From assembly GCA_016218925.1 (NCBI GenBank), contig JACRCR010000143.1, positions 1 through 40,121 of the forward strand: DNA of 40,121 bases. Reading direction: 5' to 3'. The notes beneath the pieces are model-generated. The model ran no database searches and was not told the DNA's origin. It saw nothing but the letters and a program-made list of their open reading frames with translations. Shown in pieces: positions 1-7,791 of the stretch. The position numbers were made by a program, and so were the translations under genes. Each line of letters begins with the position of its first letter. The stretch's first letter is position 1. The DNA comes from Deltaproteobacteria bacterium (GTDB lineage Bacteria > Desulfobacterota > Binatia > UBA1149 > CAITLU01).

Positions 1-1514
1 AAGTCGCCAAGCGCGGGGGCAGCTTCGACATGGTTCTCGGCGAGATGCACCGGCGCGGAGCCCCGCCGGGCGGTTCTCATCCATCGCGCGGCTGCCGCTG
101 CCGTCAGCACGGTCAGGAAGGGCAGCAGCGCTGCGGCCGGTACGCGCCGCGTGTCGTTGGACATGGCGGTCCACGCCAGCGGCAGCGCTTGCAGGAACGC
201 GGCAAGCAGCAACCACAGCGCGGCCTCGTCGCGAGCCACCACCAGCGCGAGGATCGCGATTGCGGCCACCAGCGATCCGCCTTCGCCGATCTTGGTACGC
301 GGCGTGTCCCAGTACACGTGGGCGATTCCGTGGCCCAGGCGACGCGCGGCATCGATGACCGAGTGATCGCTCCAGTACGTCGACCACGAGTAGCGCGGCG
401 GGCCGGGCAGATGCGCCGCCTCGTAGCCATCGACCCACACATAGTTGGAGAGGTAGCCGTGATAGACCGGGTTGCCGGCGTAAAGCAGGCGCGGGACCCA
501 GCTCGGCGAGGCGACGACGAGGAACAGCGCGATCGCGGCGCCGTACTTTACCAGCGGCAGCAGCGGCCGGTCCTCCTGTTCCTCTTCTTGCTCTTCTTCG
601 TCCGGGTCGACCTCGCCGGCTTGGTCGCTGACCCGCAGCTGCGGCGCGTCGCCAGCGCCAGCTGGTACGGCGCTGCGCAGCGCGCGCACGTCGGACGCGA
701 CCATCGCGACGGCGAGTCCGGCGGTCAGAAACAGGCCGTTGACGCGTGTCAGGTAGGCCAGCGCCGCAAGCGCTGCGAAGACGAGCAGCGCGCGCAGGCG
801 TTTCTTCTTCAGATACGAAAGAGCCGCACCGACGGTGGCGGTGCTGATCAGCACGTACAGCGGTTCGGTGAGCAGGTGCGCGGTGGCGATGTCGAAGAGG
901 AACTCGGCTTGATAGACGAGTCCCGCGGCCAGTGCGCCGGCGAGCGCATTGCCGCACACCCAGGTTCCCACCGCGAACGCGACCCACAGAGTCGCGACGA
1001 CCAGCATCAGGTTGACCCTGGCCAGCGCCGGCGCGCCGGAAAGCCCGCAGGCTTCGGCCACCGCCAGCACGGCCGGGTAGGCCGGCTGGCGGTGCGCTCG
1101 GTCGGCGGCCTCGCCGCCGCCGGGCGCGACAAAGCTCATCGAGAAGTCGCCGCTGCGAAAATCGTCGGCGATGTCGAGGTAGTGCTGGCTGTCGTCGGCC
1201 AAGAGTTGGCGAATGCCGACAAGCGTGGAAGAAACCTCCTCTATGTATGTGGTGCCGCGGTTCCACAGCGCCACCGACATCAGCGCGACGAGCGCCGCGG
1301 CGGCCAGGCCCGGTCGCGCGCGAAGCGCCTTGCCGAGGCCTGCCAGGAATCTTCTCGCCGGCGCTGGCACCGCGCGACTATAGAGAGGGGCGGCGGGCGA
1401 TGCAGCCGCCGCCTGCGGCGACGCCCTCTCCGCGGCCGGCGACGACGGCGTCTCGGTGGGCGGGGACGACGACCTCTCCGTTGCCGGCGACTGGCGGCGC
1501 GGCGTGAGACTCAC
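1..1514 (-). CDS. GT-C (family 39-like) membrane glycosyltransferase, partial
   Basis: This integral membrane protein is cut by the left edge; about 504 N-terminal codons are visible. The GTG start at 1514 overlaps the TGA of the upstream glycosylase gene by four bases (GTGA), which suggests translational coupling. About 55 Pro/Ala/Ser-rich residues precede the first membrane segment. After it comes a short acidic stretch (LADDSQHYLDIADDF), then RQPAYPAVLA, several hydrophobic segments, YLTRVNGLFL, and a very acidic loop (DPDEEEQEEEQED), then more membrane segments. Acidic residues in the first extracytoplasmic loop and the RQPxYP and TRxNG motifs are typical of PMT/ArnT-like lipid-linked sugar transferases. 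Donor and acceptor cannot be inferred. It is the last visible gene of a three-gene minus-strand operon. Family assignment is by motif recognition and the C-terminus is unseen. Confidence 0.72.
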   Translation of the reverse strand, partial: MSLTPRRQSPATERSSSPPTETPSSPAAERASPQAAAASPAAPLYSRAVPAPARRFLAGLGKALRARPGLAAAALVALMSVALWNRGTTYIEEVSSTLVGIRQLLADDSQHYLDIADDFRSGDFSMSFVAPGGGEAADRAHRQPAYPAVLAVAEACGLSGAPALARVNLMLVVATLWVAFAVGTWVCGNALAGALAAGLVYQAEFLFDIATAHLLTEPLYVLISTATVGAALSYLKKKRLRALLVFAALAALAYLTRVNGLFLTAGLAVAMVASDVRALRSAVPAGAGDAPQLRVSDQAGEVDPDEEEQEEEQEDRPLLPLVKYGAAIALFLVVASPSWVPRLLYAGNPVYHGYLSNYVWVDGYEAAHLPGPPRYSWSTYWSDHSVIDAARRLGHGIAHVYWDTPRTKIGEGGSLVAAIAILALVVARDEAALWLLLAAFLQALPLAWTAMSNDTRRVPAAALLPFLTVLTAAAAARWMRTARRGSAPVHLAENHVEAAPALGD

Positions 1515-2245
1515 CGCTGCTCTCCGACAGTTACGCCGAGCGACTCGAGCGCGCGTTCGGCGCTACCGGCCCAGTCGCGGTTGGCGGCGGGATTGGCCGG
1601 GCTCGGATGCGGAATCGAGCCGCTGGTGAACGCGACCGACGGCACCAGCGCTCTTGCGACTTCTACGCGTTCGGCGGCGAAACGTCCGATGCCGACGACG
1701 AAGCGCGGCCTCAGCAGCGAGACGGCCGCTGCCAGTGCGCGGTCGCAGGGCGGCAGCAGCGCCGCTCTGCTTTCCGGCGCGAGCTTGTCCGGCGTGCGAT
1801 TGCGACCGCTCTCTTCGACGAACAGCAGCGGGCAGTAGTTGAGCACGAAGAAGCGCTCGAAGAAGCGCCGGGGAACTCCGAAGCGTGAGCGCGCCCAGCC
1901 CCACAGCCGCGCACCGCTGACTTCGGCGCGCGGGCACGCGAAACCTTCGACCGGTCGCGCCGGATGCTCGCGAGGCGGCTTGCCGATCGGCACGTCGATG
2001 CCGAGCCAGTCTCGCACCAGCTCGACGTGTCCGAATGGAACACCGGTCTGCGCCATGCCGAACGGCCCGGGGTTCATGCCGACCAGCAGAACCTCTTTGT
2101 CGCCACCTGCGTAGCGGTCGCAGTAGGCGGCGTAGCCGGGGCGCGCATAGACGAGCGGGTTGTAGACCGCCGCCACCGGCGCGCCGAAGCTGAGGGTATC
2201 GAGGTCGCGCGCGAGTTCGTCGGCGATGTCGAGCAGCGCGGTCAC
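1511..2245 (-). CDS. SMUG1-type uracil-DNA glycosylase
   Basis: This base-excision repair enzyme removes uracil and related lesions from DNA. The product is 244 residues from the GTG at 2245, five bases after the upstream TGA. An in-frame ATG at 2350 would overlap the upstream gene by 100 bases and add an unconserved tail, so the GTG is preferred. The signature GMNPGPFGMAQTGVPFG lies at residues 56-72; it is the uracil-binding and water-activating loop of family-3 (SMUG1) glycosylases. The C-terminal HPSPANP motif, with its catalytic-loop histidine near residue 213, is also present. The core is full length for the family. The gene sits between an F420-type oxidoreductase and a membrane glycosyltransferase. 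The tight spacing implies one transcript but no obvious shared function. Confidence 0.93.
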   Translation of the reverse strand: MTALLDIADELARDLDTLSFGAPVAAVYNPLVYARPGYAAYCDRYAGGDKEVLLVGMNPGPFGMAQTGVPFGHVELVRDWLGIDVPIGKPPREHPARPVEGFACPRAEVSGARLWGWARSRFGVPRRFFERFFVLNYCPLLFVEESGRNRTPDKLAPESRAALLPPCDRALAAAVSLLRPRFVVGIGRFAAERVEVARALVPSVAFTSGSIPHPSPANPAANRDWAGSAERALESLGVTVGEQR

Positions 2246-2250
2246 CCGCC

Positions 2251-3147
2251 TCAGGCCTTGGGCCTCTGTCGGTTCTTCGCCGGCGCGAACGCCTCCAGCA
2301 CGCGCCAGTCCGGCAGCGGCAGTCCCTGCGGATGCAGAGGCTGGATGCACACTTGATCGGCGCCGGCATCCAGATGCGCGCGGATGCGCGCGTCGATGGC
2401 CTTCTCGTCACCCCACGCGACGATGGCATCGACGAGTCGGTCGCTGCCCATGTTCTCGAAGTCGCCGTCGGCGAATCCGAAGCGCTCGAGGCTGCGCCGG
2501 TAGTTTGGCAAGCCCAGGTACATCGCCAGACTCTGGCGCGCGACGCTTCTGGCCTTGGTCGCGTCGGTCTCCAGCAGCACTTTCTGCTCGGTACAGATCC
2601 ACGCGTCAGGTCCGACGATGTTGCGGGTGAAAGCGGTGTGCTCGGGCGGTACCAGGTAGGGATGCACGCCGCGGGTCCTCTCGGCGGCCAGCGCGAGCAT
2701 CTTCGGGTGCAGCGCGCCGATTACGATCGGCGCGGGCTCGGCGGGTGGGAATGCCGTGTACGGAGCGCGATCCATCGCGTCCAGATATTCGCGCATGAAC
2801 GAGTAGGGGCGGTTCCAGTCGTGTCCGCGCAGACCCTGCACCAGAGGCTGGTGGGAGACACCGATCCCGAGCACGAAGCGGCCCCCGGATTGCTCGGCCA
2901 ACGTCCTGGCTCCGGCAGCCATCGTCATCGCGTCGCGTGCATAAATGTTGGCGATGCCGCTGGCCACCACCAGCGTGGAGGTAGAAGCGAGCAACCAGGC
3001 GGCCGAAGCGAAGACTTCGCGCCCGATTGCTTCCGGGATCCACAGCGCACCGTAGCCGAACTCTTCGATGCGCCGGGCGGTGTCGGCCGCGTCGGCTGCC
3101 GACATCGCGTCGAGAAAACACCAGGCTCCGAGCTTTCCGAGTTGCAT
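2251..3147 (-). CDS. LLM-class F420-dependent oxidoreductase
   Basis: This 298-residue TIM-barrel enzyme belongs to the luciferase-like monooxygenase superfamily, in the branch that normally uses coenzyme F420 (TIGR03620-like). The ATG at 3147 is chosen because GGAGA lies 8 bases upstream (3156-3160) and the product then begins directly with the first strand (MQLGKLGAWCFLDAM). Typical features follow: FGYGALWIPEA, the GRFVLGIGVSH strand-turn, an IVIGALHPKML segment and a C-terminal AGADQVCIQPL strand. The substrate is unknown. Use of F420 is inferred from the family, since no F420 biosynthesis gene is in the window. It appears to be the first gene of the operon with the glycosylase and the GT-C protein. 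Confidence 0.9.
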   Translation of the reverse strand: MQLGKLGAWCFLDAMSAADAADTARRIEEFGYGALWIPEAIGREVFASAAWLLASTSTLVVASGIANIYARDAMTMAAGARTLAEQSGGRFVLGIGVSHQPLVQGLRGHDWNRPYSFMREYLDAMDRAPYTAFPPAEPAPIVIGALHPKMLALAAERTRGVHPYLVPPEHTAFTRNIVGPDAWICTEQKVLLETDATKARSVARQSLAMYLGLPNYRRSLERFGFADGDFENMGSDRLVDAIVAWGDEKAIDARIRAHLDAGADQVCIQPLHPQGLPLPDWRVLEAFAPAKNRQRPKA

Positions 3148-3312
3148 ATCGATCGTCTCCGTTGGTTGTCGGTCGGCCGAGCGCTCCCGCGGACACTGGA
3201 CCTGTGACCGCTTGGGCGTCGGGCGCGAAACGCGGCGTGAGTATGACGGGGCAGGCCGGCGGGGCAAGGCAGCCGGTGCAGACCTTGCAAAGGGCGGGCG
3301 CTGCGGCGCCGC

Positions 3313-6000
3313 GTGCTTGCGGGCCGGCGGGGCCGATGCGACAACTGCCCCCGCGTGCGTTGTCTGACTCGACTGCGAGCCGTCGCTCTGGCCTTCCCCG
3401 CTGCGCTGCTCGTGGTGCTCGCGCTGCTGCGGGCGCGCAGCGCGAAGTTCTACTTCGAAGCGGTAACGGACGCTGGCGCGGTGGCGGCGGCGACGCCGGT
3501 CGCGTTCGCGCTCGCCGCGGCGACGGCCCTGTGGGCGTTGAGGGAGACTCGCGCCGGCGATGATCCTGGTCGTAGGGGCCGCGCCGGGCTTTGTTGCGCC
3601 GTTGCGGCCTCGTGCACGGCCGCTGCCGTTCACCTCGCCGCGGTAAGCGCGCCGGCGCAGCATCCCCAATCCGTCTCCGAACTGGTACACGGGATGATTC
3701 GGTTGCAGCCAGAGCCGGCGGTTGCGATGGTGTTGGTGCTGCTGGCGTCGTCGCCGCTGGTTGCCCGCTTGCTGCGATTGCCTGGAACGCTCGCGCTGCC
3801 TCCTATCCTGGCTCCGGGCGCGGTGATCGGCGCGCTGGCGGCGCTCGACCGTCCCACCGGGTGCGAAGCCGTGCTTGCGCCCCTCTTACTGGCGACGACG
3901 TTCGGGCTGTGGATGCTTCTCGACGTTGCCGCCGCGCGTGCGGCGCGAAGCGGGCGTGGCGATGCCGCGGGCGCAGGAGCCGGGGCGAGCGCGGCGGATT
4001 GCGCCGCGAACTCGAGACGGTGGCCGGCAGGCGACCGCGCGCGGTTCGTGCTCGGTGTCCTGGCATGCTGCGGCGTCGCGGTGTGGCTGACGTGGCCGAG
4101 CTGGCGGCCGGGCATCATCATCAATGCCGATGCTCCGCGCCACCTGCTGCGGGCCAAGATCATGGCCGAGATGTTTCTGCCGGCGGGGCACATCGACGGA
4201 TGGTCTCCGTACTGGTACCTCGGCGCTCAACTGTTTCTGTTCCAATCCTACGGCTACTTCTTTCTGATCGGCGCGGCGGCCGACCTGCTCGACGGATGGG
4301 TTCGGCTCCAGAGCGTCTTCAAGTTCTTCTATGCAGCGCCGATCGTGGTGCTTCCCGCATCCGTGGCGTGGCTCGCGCGCGGAGTCGGCGCAAGCCGCCG
4401 CGCGGCGTTGGCAGCCGCGTTCGCGTCGATGGCGCTCAGTTCCAGGGTCGGCTACGGCATCGGCGGCGTCTATGGAACCGGCCTGCTGTTGCAGGGCGTT
4501 GGCGTGGTGATGTTCGCGCTGGTCTGGCCGCTGGTGCTCGACGCGCTCGAAGGCCGGCGGCGCGCGGCGTGGACGGCTTCGCTGCTGCTGGGTGGGATCC
4601 TGGTGACCCACTTCATCACGGGTGCGTACGTGATGGCTGCGGCCGGCGTGGTCGCGGTCGCAGTCTCACTGTCGCGTCGAGAGGCGGCGCCGCTCGTGTG
4701 CTACGGCGCCATGGCGATCGCAGCGCTGCTGCTGTCGGCCCACACGCTGTTCCCGAGTCTGGAGCTGCGCCATATGGCCGGCGGCGCTGTGGGCTGGGGT
4801 GATCCGGAGGACCGCTTCGCGCGTTTCCTCATCGGGCGAGGCGTCGGGCCGCCGTGGTTCGTGGTGCCGGCCTTGATCGCGGCGCTGGTCGCGGTGGTTC
4901 GCAGGCGTGGGCGCATCGCGCTCGCAGCGCTTCTGCTGTTCGGCACGGCGCTGCTGGCGACCTCGGTGCCTTCGCCGCTGGAACCCGCCATCGTGCGGAA
5001 AATCCTCGGGGTCCTGCTGCGCCCGCGGGCGCAGCCGTACGCTACGCTGATGACCGCGGTGTTCGTCGGCGTGGCGGTCGATGCGCTGTTCTCTCGCATC
5101 GTGTCCACCGGTGCGCCAGCGTCGCGCGAGCCAAGCAACGGCACGGCCGTGTGGCCGTGGAGACAGGCAGCCGCGCTGCTGCTGTGCGTGACGTTCGTCG
5201 GCGCCGGCCTCGCGCAGATGGCGTCCTTGCGCCATGCGGTCTCGACAGAAGCAACGCTGCGGCGAAGCAAGCACCGCGACTACGCGCAGCTCGTCCACTG
5301 GCTCCGTACCAATGTGCCGACACCGGCGGTCGTGGAGATCAACCGCCGCGGGCTGCCGTCACAGGCCACCGGGGCGCACAGCGTGATCAGCATACTCAAC
5401 CTCGACACCGGGTTGTTCACGCTCGGCGGCGATCAGGCCGAACTGACCAGCGCGAACTCTCGCACGCGATCGCTGCACGCGAAGCGGCTGGTCCGGGGCG
5501 CCGAATGGACCGCACGCCGCCTGCGTTCTTTCGGCGTCTCCTACGTGATCGCCACGGACGTGGTTTCGCGCCAACGCCTCAATGCCAGCGCCGAGTACCA
5601 GAACGTCTACGAGAGCACGAGCGTGGCGGTCTACCGGATCCGCAACTCAGGTGCGTGGCTGACCGGATCGGGGATCGAGAGCAAGAGCTTCGTGTTTGAG
5701 CCCGAACGCATGCGCTGGCAGGTCCTGGCGCGAAGTTCGAAACCGCGGCAGGCCACCGTGGCGGTGAGCTGGCATCCCAACTGGCGGGTGCTGGTGGACG
5801 GTCGGCCTGTCGAGGTCGTCGGCACGTCGCGCCACCTTCTCTCTTTCGAGATCGCGCCTGGCGCCCACAGCGTAGATCTGAAGTACGTTCGGCGAAGATC
5901 CGAACTGGTCTACAACATGATCTCGCTGGCAACGCTGGTAGTGGTGGTGGGCGGGTTGGCATGGACGCTGCGCGCAGCGCGTTCTACTGCGCCGCGGTGA
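3313..6000 (+). CDS. Large polytopic membrane protein, PTPS-related/YfhO-like
   Basis: The product is about 895 residues with roughly a dozen hydrophobic segments and a soluble extracytoplasmic C-terminal part (about residues 640-860) closed by a last membrane helix. The stretch INADAPRHLLRAK followed by WSPYWYLGAQLFLFQSYGY resembles the 6-pyruvoyl-tetrahydropterin-synthase-related membrane domain. The tail, with ISWHPNWRVLVDG-like spacing (AVSWHPNWRVLVDGRPVEVV), resembles the YfhO C-terminal beta domain. Such proteins are thought to handle lipid-linked glycans, but no reaction is established here. The start is uncertain: GTG at 3313 gives the longest frame, GTG at 3355 lies closer to the first hydrophobic segment, and neither has a good ribosome-binding site. 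It is divergent from the F420-type operon, and its 3' end overlaps the convergent kinase gene by 17 bases. Confidence 0.82.
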   Translation: MLAGRRGRCDNCPRVRCLTRLRAVALAFPAALLVVLALLRARSAKFYFEAVTDAGAVAAATPVAFALAAATALWALRETRAGDDPGRRGRAGLCCAVAASCTAAAVHLAAVSAPAQHPQSVSELVHGMIRLQPEPAVAMVLVLLASSPLVARLLRLPGTLALPPILAPGAVIGALAALDRPTGCEAVLAPLLLATTFGLWMLLDVAAARAARSGRGDAAGAGAGASAADCAANSRRWPAGDRARFVLGVLACCGVAVWLTWPSWRPGIIINADAPRHLLRAKIMAEMFLPAGHIDGWSPYWYLGAQLFLFQSYGYFFLIGAAADLLDGWVRLQSVFKFFYAAPIVVLPASVAWLARGVGASRRAALAAAFASMALSSRVGYGIGGVYGTGLLLQGVGVVMFALVWPLVLDALEGRRRAAWTASLLLGGILVTHFITGAYVMAAAGVVAVAVSLSRREAAPLVCYGAMAIAALLLSAHTLFPSLELRHMAGGAVGWGDPEDRFARFLIGRGVGPPWFVVPALIAALVAVVRRRGRIALAALLLFGTALLATSVPSPLEPAIVRKILGVLLRPRAQPYATLMTAVFVGVAVDALFSRIVSTGAPASREPSNGTAVWPWRQAAALLLCVTFVGAGLAQMASLRHAVSTEATLRRSKHRDYAQLVHWLRTNVPTPAVVEINRRGLPSQATGAHSVISILNLDTGLFTLGGDQAELTSANSRTRSLHAKRLVRGAEWTARRLRSFGVSYVIATDVVSRQRLNASAEYQNVYESTSVAVYRIRNSGAWLTGSGIESKSFVFEPERMRWQVLARSSKPRQATVAVSWHPNWRVLVDGRPVEVVGTSRHLLSFEIAPGAHSVDLKYVRRRSELVYNMISLATLVVVVGGLAWTLRAARSTAPR

Positions 6001-7627
6001 GCGCGGCGGCGGCTTTTCGCGCGTCTTCGTGCCATTGGGGGCGCGACGTGTCGATCACGAAGTGCCGTCGTGCCGGCCAGTCGCCTGCGCCGGCGAGCGG
6101 TGCTTCGAACTGCGCGCGCATCGCCGCGTAGAGTTCGGGGCCGGCATCGGAGGCGTCGCCGCCGCGTACGGCGCGCTCGCGAAGTCTCGCCAGCGCGTCG
6201 CTCTCGTCCGCCTTCACTTCGACCAGGCTGCACGGCGATCCCTCGCCGACAGCCCAGATTCGCGCCTGCTCGCGCCAGTCGCGCTTCGCGTGGGTGGCAT
6301 CGAGGATCACCGTGCGCCCGGACCGGACCACGGGACGCGCTTCCGCGAGGAGATCCGCATACACCTGCGCACGACGATCTTCCCGGTAGGCGCCCTGACC
6401 GTGCTCGGTGCGCAACGACTGGTCCGGCGCCAGGCCGGCGCGCGACTTGCGCACACGGTCCGACGAGATCACCACGGCGCCCAATAGATCGGCCAGAACC
6501 TCGGCTACCGTAGTCTTGCCGCTGCCGATCAAGCCGCAGATCAGCAGCGTTGCGCCGGGCCGCCGCGGCGCGAGCAGCGTCATCCCCAGTTCGAGATGAC
6601 GCCTGACGCTCGACGCCGCGCCCGAACGCTGCGCGGCCGACATCGACGCGTCACCGGCGACCAACGCCGCAACCTTGGCGCGAACCAGCGCACGATAGCC
6701 GGCGAAGTAATCGACCACGCTGAAGAGATGGAAGTCGCCGCTGTCGCGCGCGTAGCGACGCAGGAAGCGCGAGGCGAGGTCGGGATATCCGCGATAGGTC
6801 AGATCCATCGCGAGAAACGCCACGTCGGAGGCGGCATCGATGCGGCGGAAGTCTTCGCGGAATTCGAGGCAGTCGACGATCAGCGGAGGCGACTGGTCGG
6901 TCTCGAACCAGATGTGTTCGGTGTGAAGGTCGCCGTGGCCGTCGACCACGCGCCCGCGCCTGCGCCGCTCCTCGAAGTCGGCGCTACGCTCGCTCGCGAA
7001 GCGTTCGGCTAGCTCGCGCGCCTCGCGGACCCGGGCGTGGTCAACGATGGCCGGGTCTACGCTGAGCAGCGCGTCGAAGTTCGCGCGCGCCGGCCCCGTC
7101 GTGGTCTCCAGCCAGTCGCAGGCGGGAAATGGCGCGGGTACGCCGAGGCCGTGAGCGGCGTGAAAAACCGCCATCGTCGCGGCGATCGCGTCGATGTGAC
7201 GTGCCTGGATGCTTCCGGCGGCCAGTAGCGTGTGCAGGTCACGTCCGCGCTCGAGGCGGCGCATCACCACACAGTGCTCGACGACGTCGGGCGTCGCCGA
7301 CAGGGCGTCGGCGCAGGCACCGACGCAGCAGCGGCCCGCGCTTCTTCGCAGCGGCGCGACGCCAAGGTAGACGTCGGGCGATAGACGGCGGTTGAGCACG
7401 AGCTCGCGCAGACAATCGCGTGCGCGCTCGTCTGCTCGGGAGAAGTCGAGGAAGGCCAATTTGACCGGCCGCCGGAACTTGTACGCGCGCGTGCCGGTCA
7501 GGAAGACGTGTGAGATGTGGGTGTCTATGCGTTCGATGCCGGCGCTCGAACTGGGGTCGAGAGGGTAGGCCGACGCATCGGCTAGACATGCCAGCGCGTC
7601 TGATTCCATGGAGCCTGTTGTTGTCAT
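5984..7627 (-). CDS. Fused aminoglycoside-phosphotransferase-like / P-loop kinase
   Basis: This 547-residue two-domain protein matches the COG2187 plus COG0645 architecture. The N-terminal half has the kinase-like KFRRPVKLAFLDFS strand, the catalytic-loop HGDLH (about residue 230), and a metal-binding segment VDCLEFREDFRRIDAASD. The C-terminal half carries a Walker A motif GLIGSGKTT (about residues 365-373), followed by VVISSDRVRKSRAGL and VILDATHAKRDWR, which resemble small nucleoside/sugar kinases. The in-frame ATGs at 7627 and 7609 both precede the conserved region; upstream codons do not look like protein. Its true substrate is unknown. The name reflects fold similarity and does not imply drug resistance. 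It is convergent with the large membrane protein and divergent from the cytochrome gene. Confidence 0.88.
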   Translation of the reverse strand: MTTTGSMESDALACLADASAYPLDPSSSAGIERIDTHISHVFLTGTRAYKFRRPVKLAFLDFSRADERARDCLRELVLNRRLSPDVYLGVAPLRRSAGRCCVGACADALSATPDVVEHCVVMRRLERGRDLHTLLAAGSIQARHIDAIAATMAVFHAAHGLGVPAPFPACDWLETTTGPARANFDALLSVDPAIVDHARVREARELAERFASERSADFEERRRRGRVVDGHGDLHTEHIWFETDQSPPLIVDCLEFREDFRRIDAASDVAFLAMDLTYRGYPDLASRFLRRYARDSGDFHLFSVVDYFAGYRALVRAKVAALVAGDASMSAAQRSGAASSVRRHLELGMTLLAPRRPGATLLICGLIGSGKTTVAEVLADLLGAVVISSDRVRKSRAGLAPDQSLRTEHGQGAYREDRRAQVYADLLAEARPVVRSGRTVILDATHAKRDWREQARIWAVGEGSPCSLVEVKADESDALARLRERAVRGGDASDAGPELYAAMRAQFEAPLAGAGDWPARRHFVIDTSRPQWHEDARKAAAALTAAQ

Positions 7628-7711
7628 CACCCGCGGGTTCCAGGCGCGGCGTCGGCGAGGCCGCGCAGCGCGGTGCGTCTCGGTTCGACCTGGTCCGAGA
7701 GACTTTGGGTC

Positions 7712-7741
7712 TTGAAAGTCCCGTACATCTCCGGCCATAGT
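7712..7741 (+). promoter_or_regulatory. Candidate sigma70-type promoter of the cytochrome gene
   Basis: TTGAAA (7712-7717) and CATAGT (7736-7741) are separated by 18 bases. The same spacing and the same -10 hexamer recur before the two DUF4215 genes near 32.4 and 35.8 kb. The deduced leader (about 7748-7791) contains a small CTGCAC/GTGCAG hairpin (7755-7771) and a strong ribosome-binding site just before the GTG. Confidence 0.5.
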
Positions 7742-7791
7742 GGCCGCGCGTTTTCTGCACCTTCCGTGCAGGAAGTTCCAGGGAGGGGCGA

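Noticed and set aside
30-1838. Long plus-strand open frame opposite the GT-C and glycosylase genes
   Set aside because: The translation is Arg/Gln/Gly-rich with no family features. The minus strand here encodes recognisable proteins, so this is a codon-bias shadow.
5984-7627. Antibiotic-resistance phosphotransferase
   Set aside because: The fold is APH-like, but the fusion to a P-loop kinase and the COG2187-type motifs indicate a widespread housekeeping family, not a resistance enzyme.
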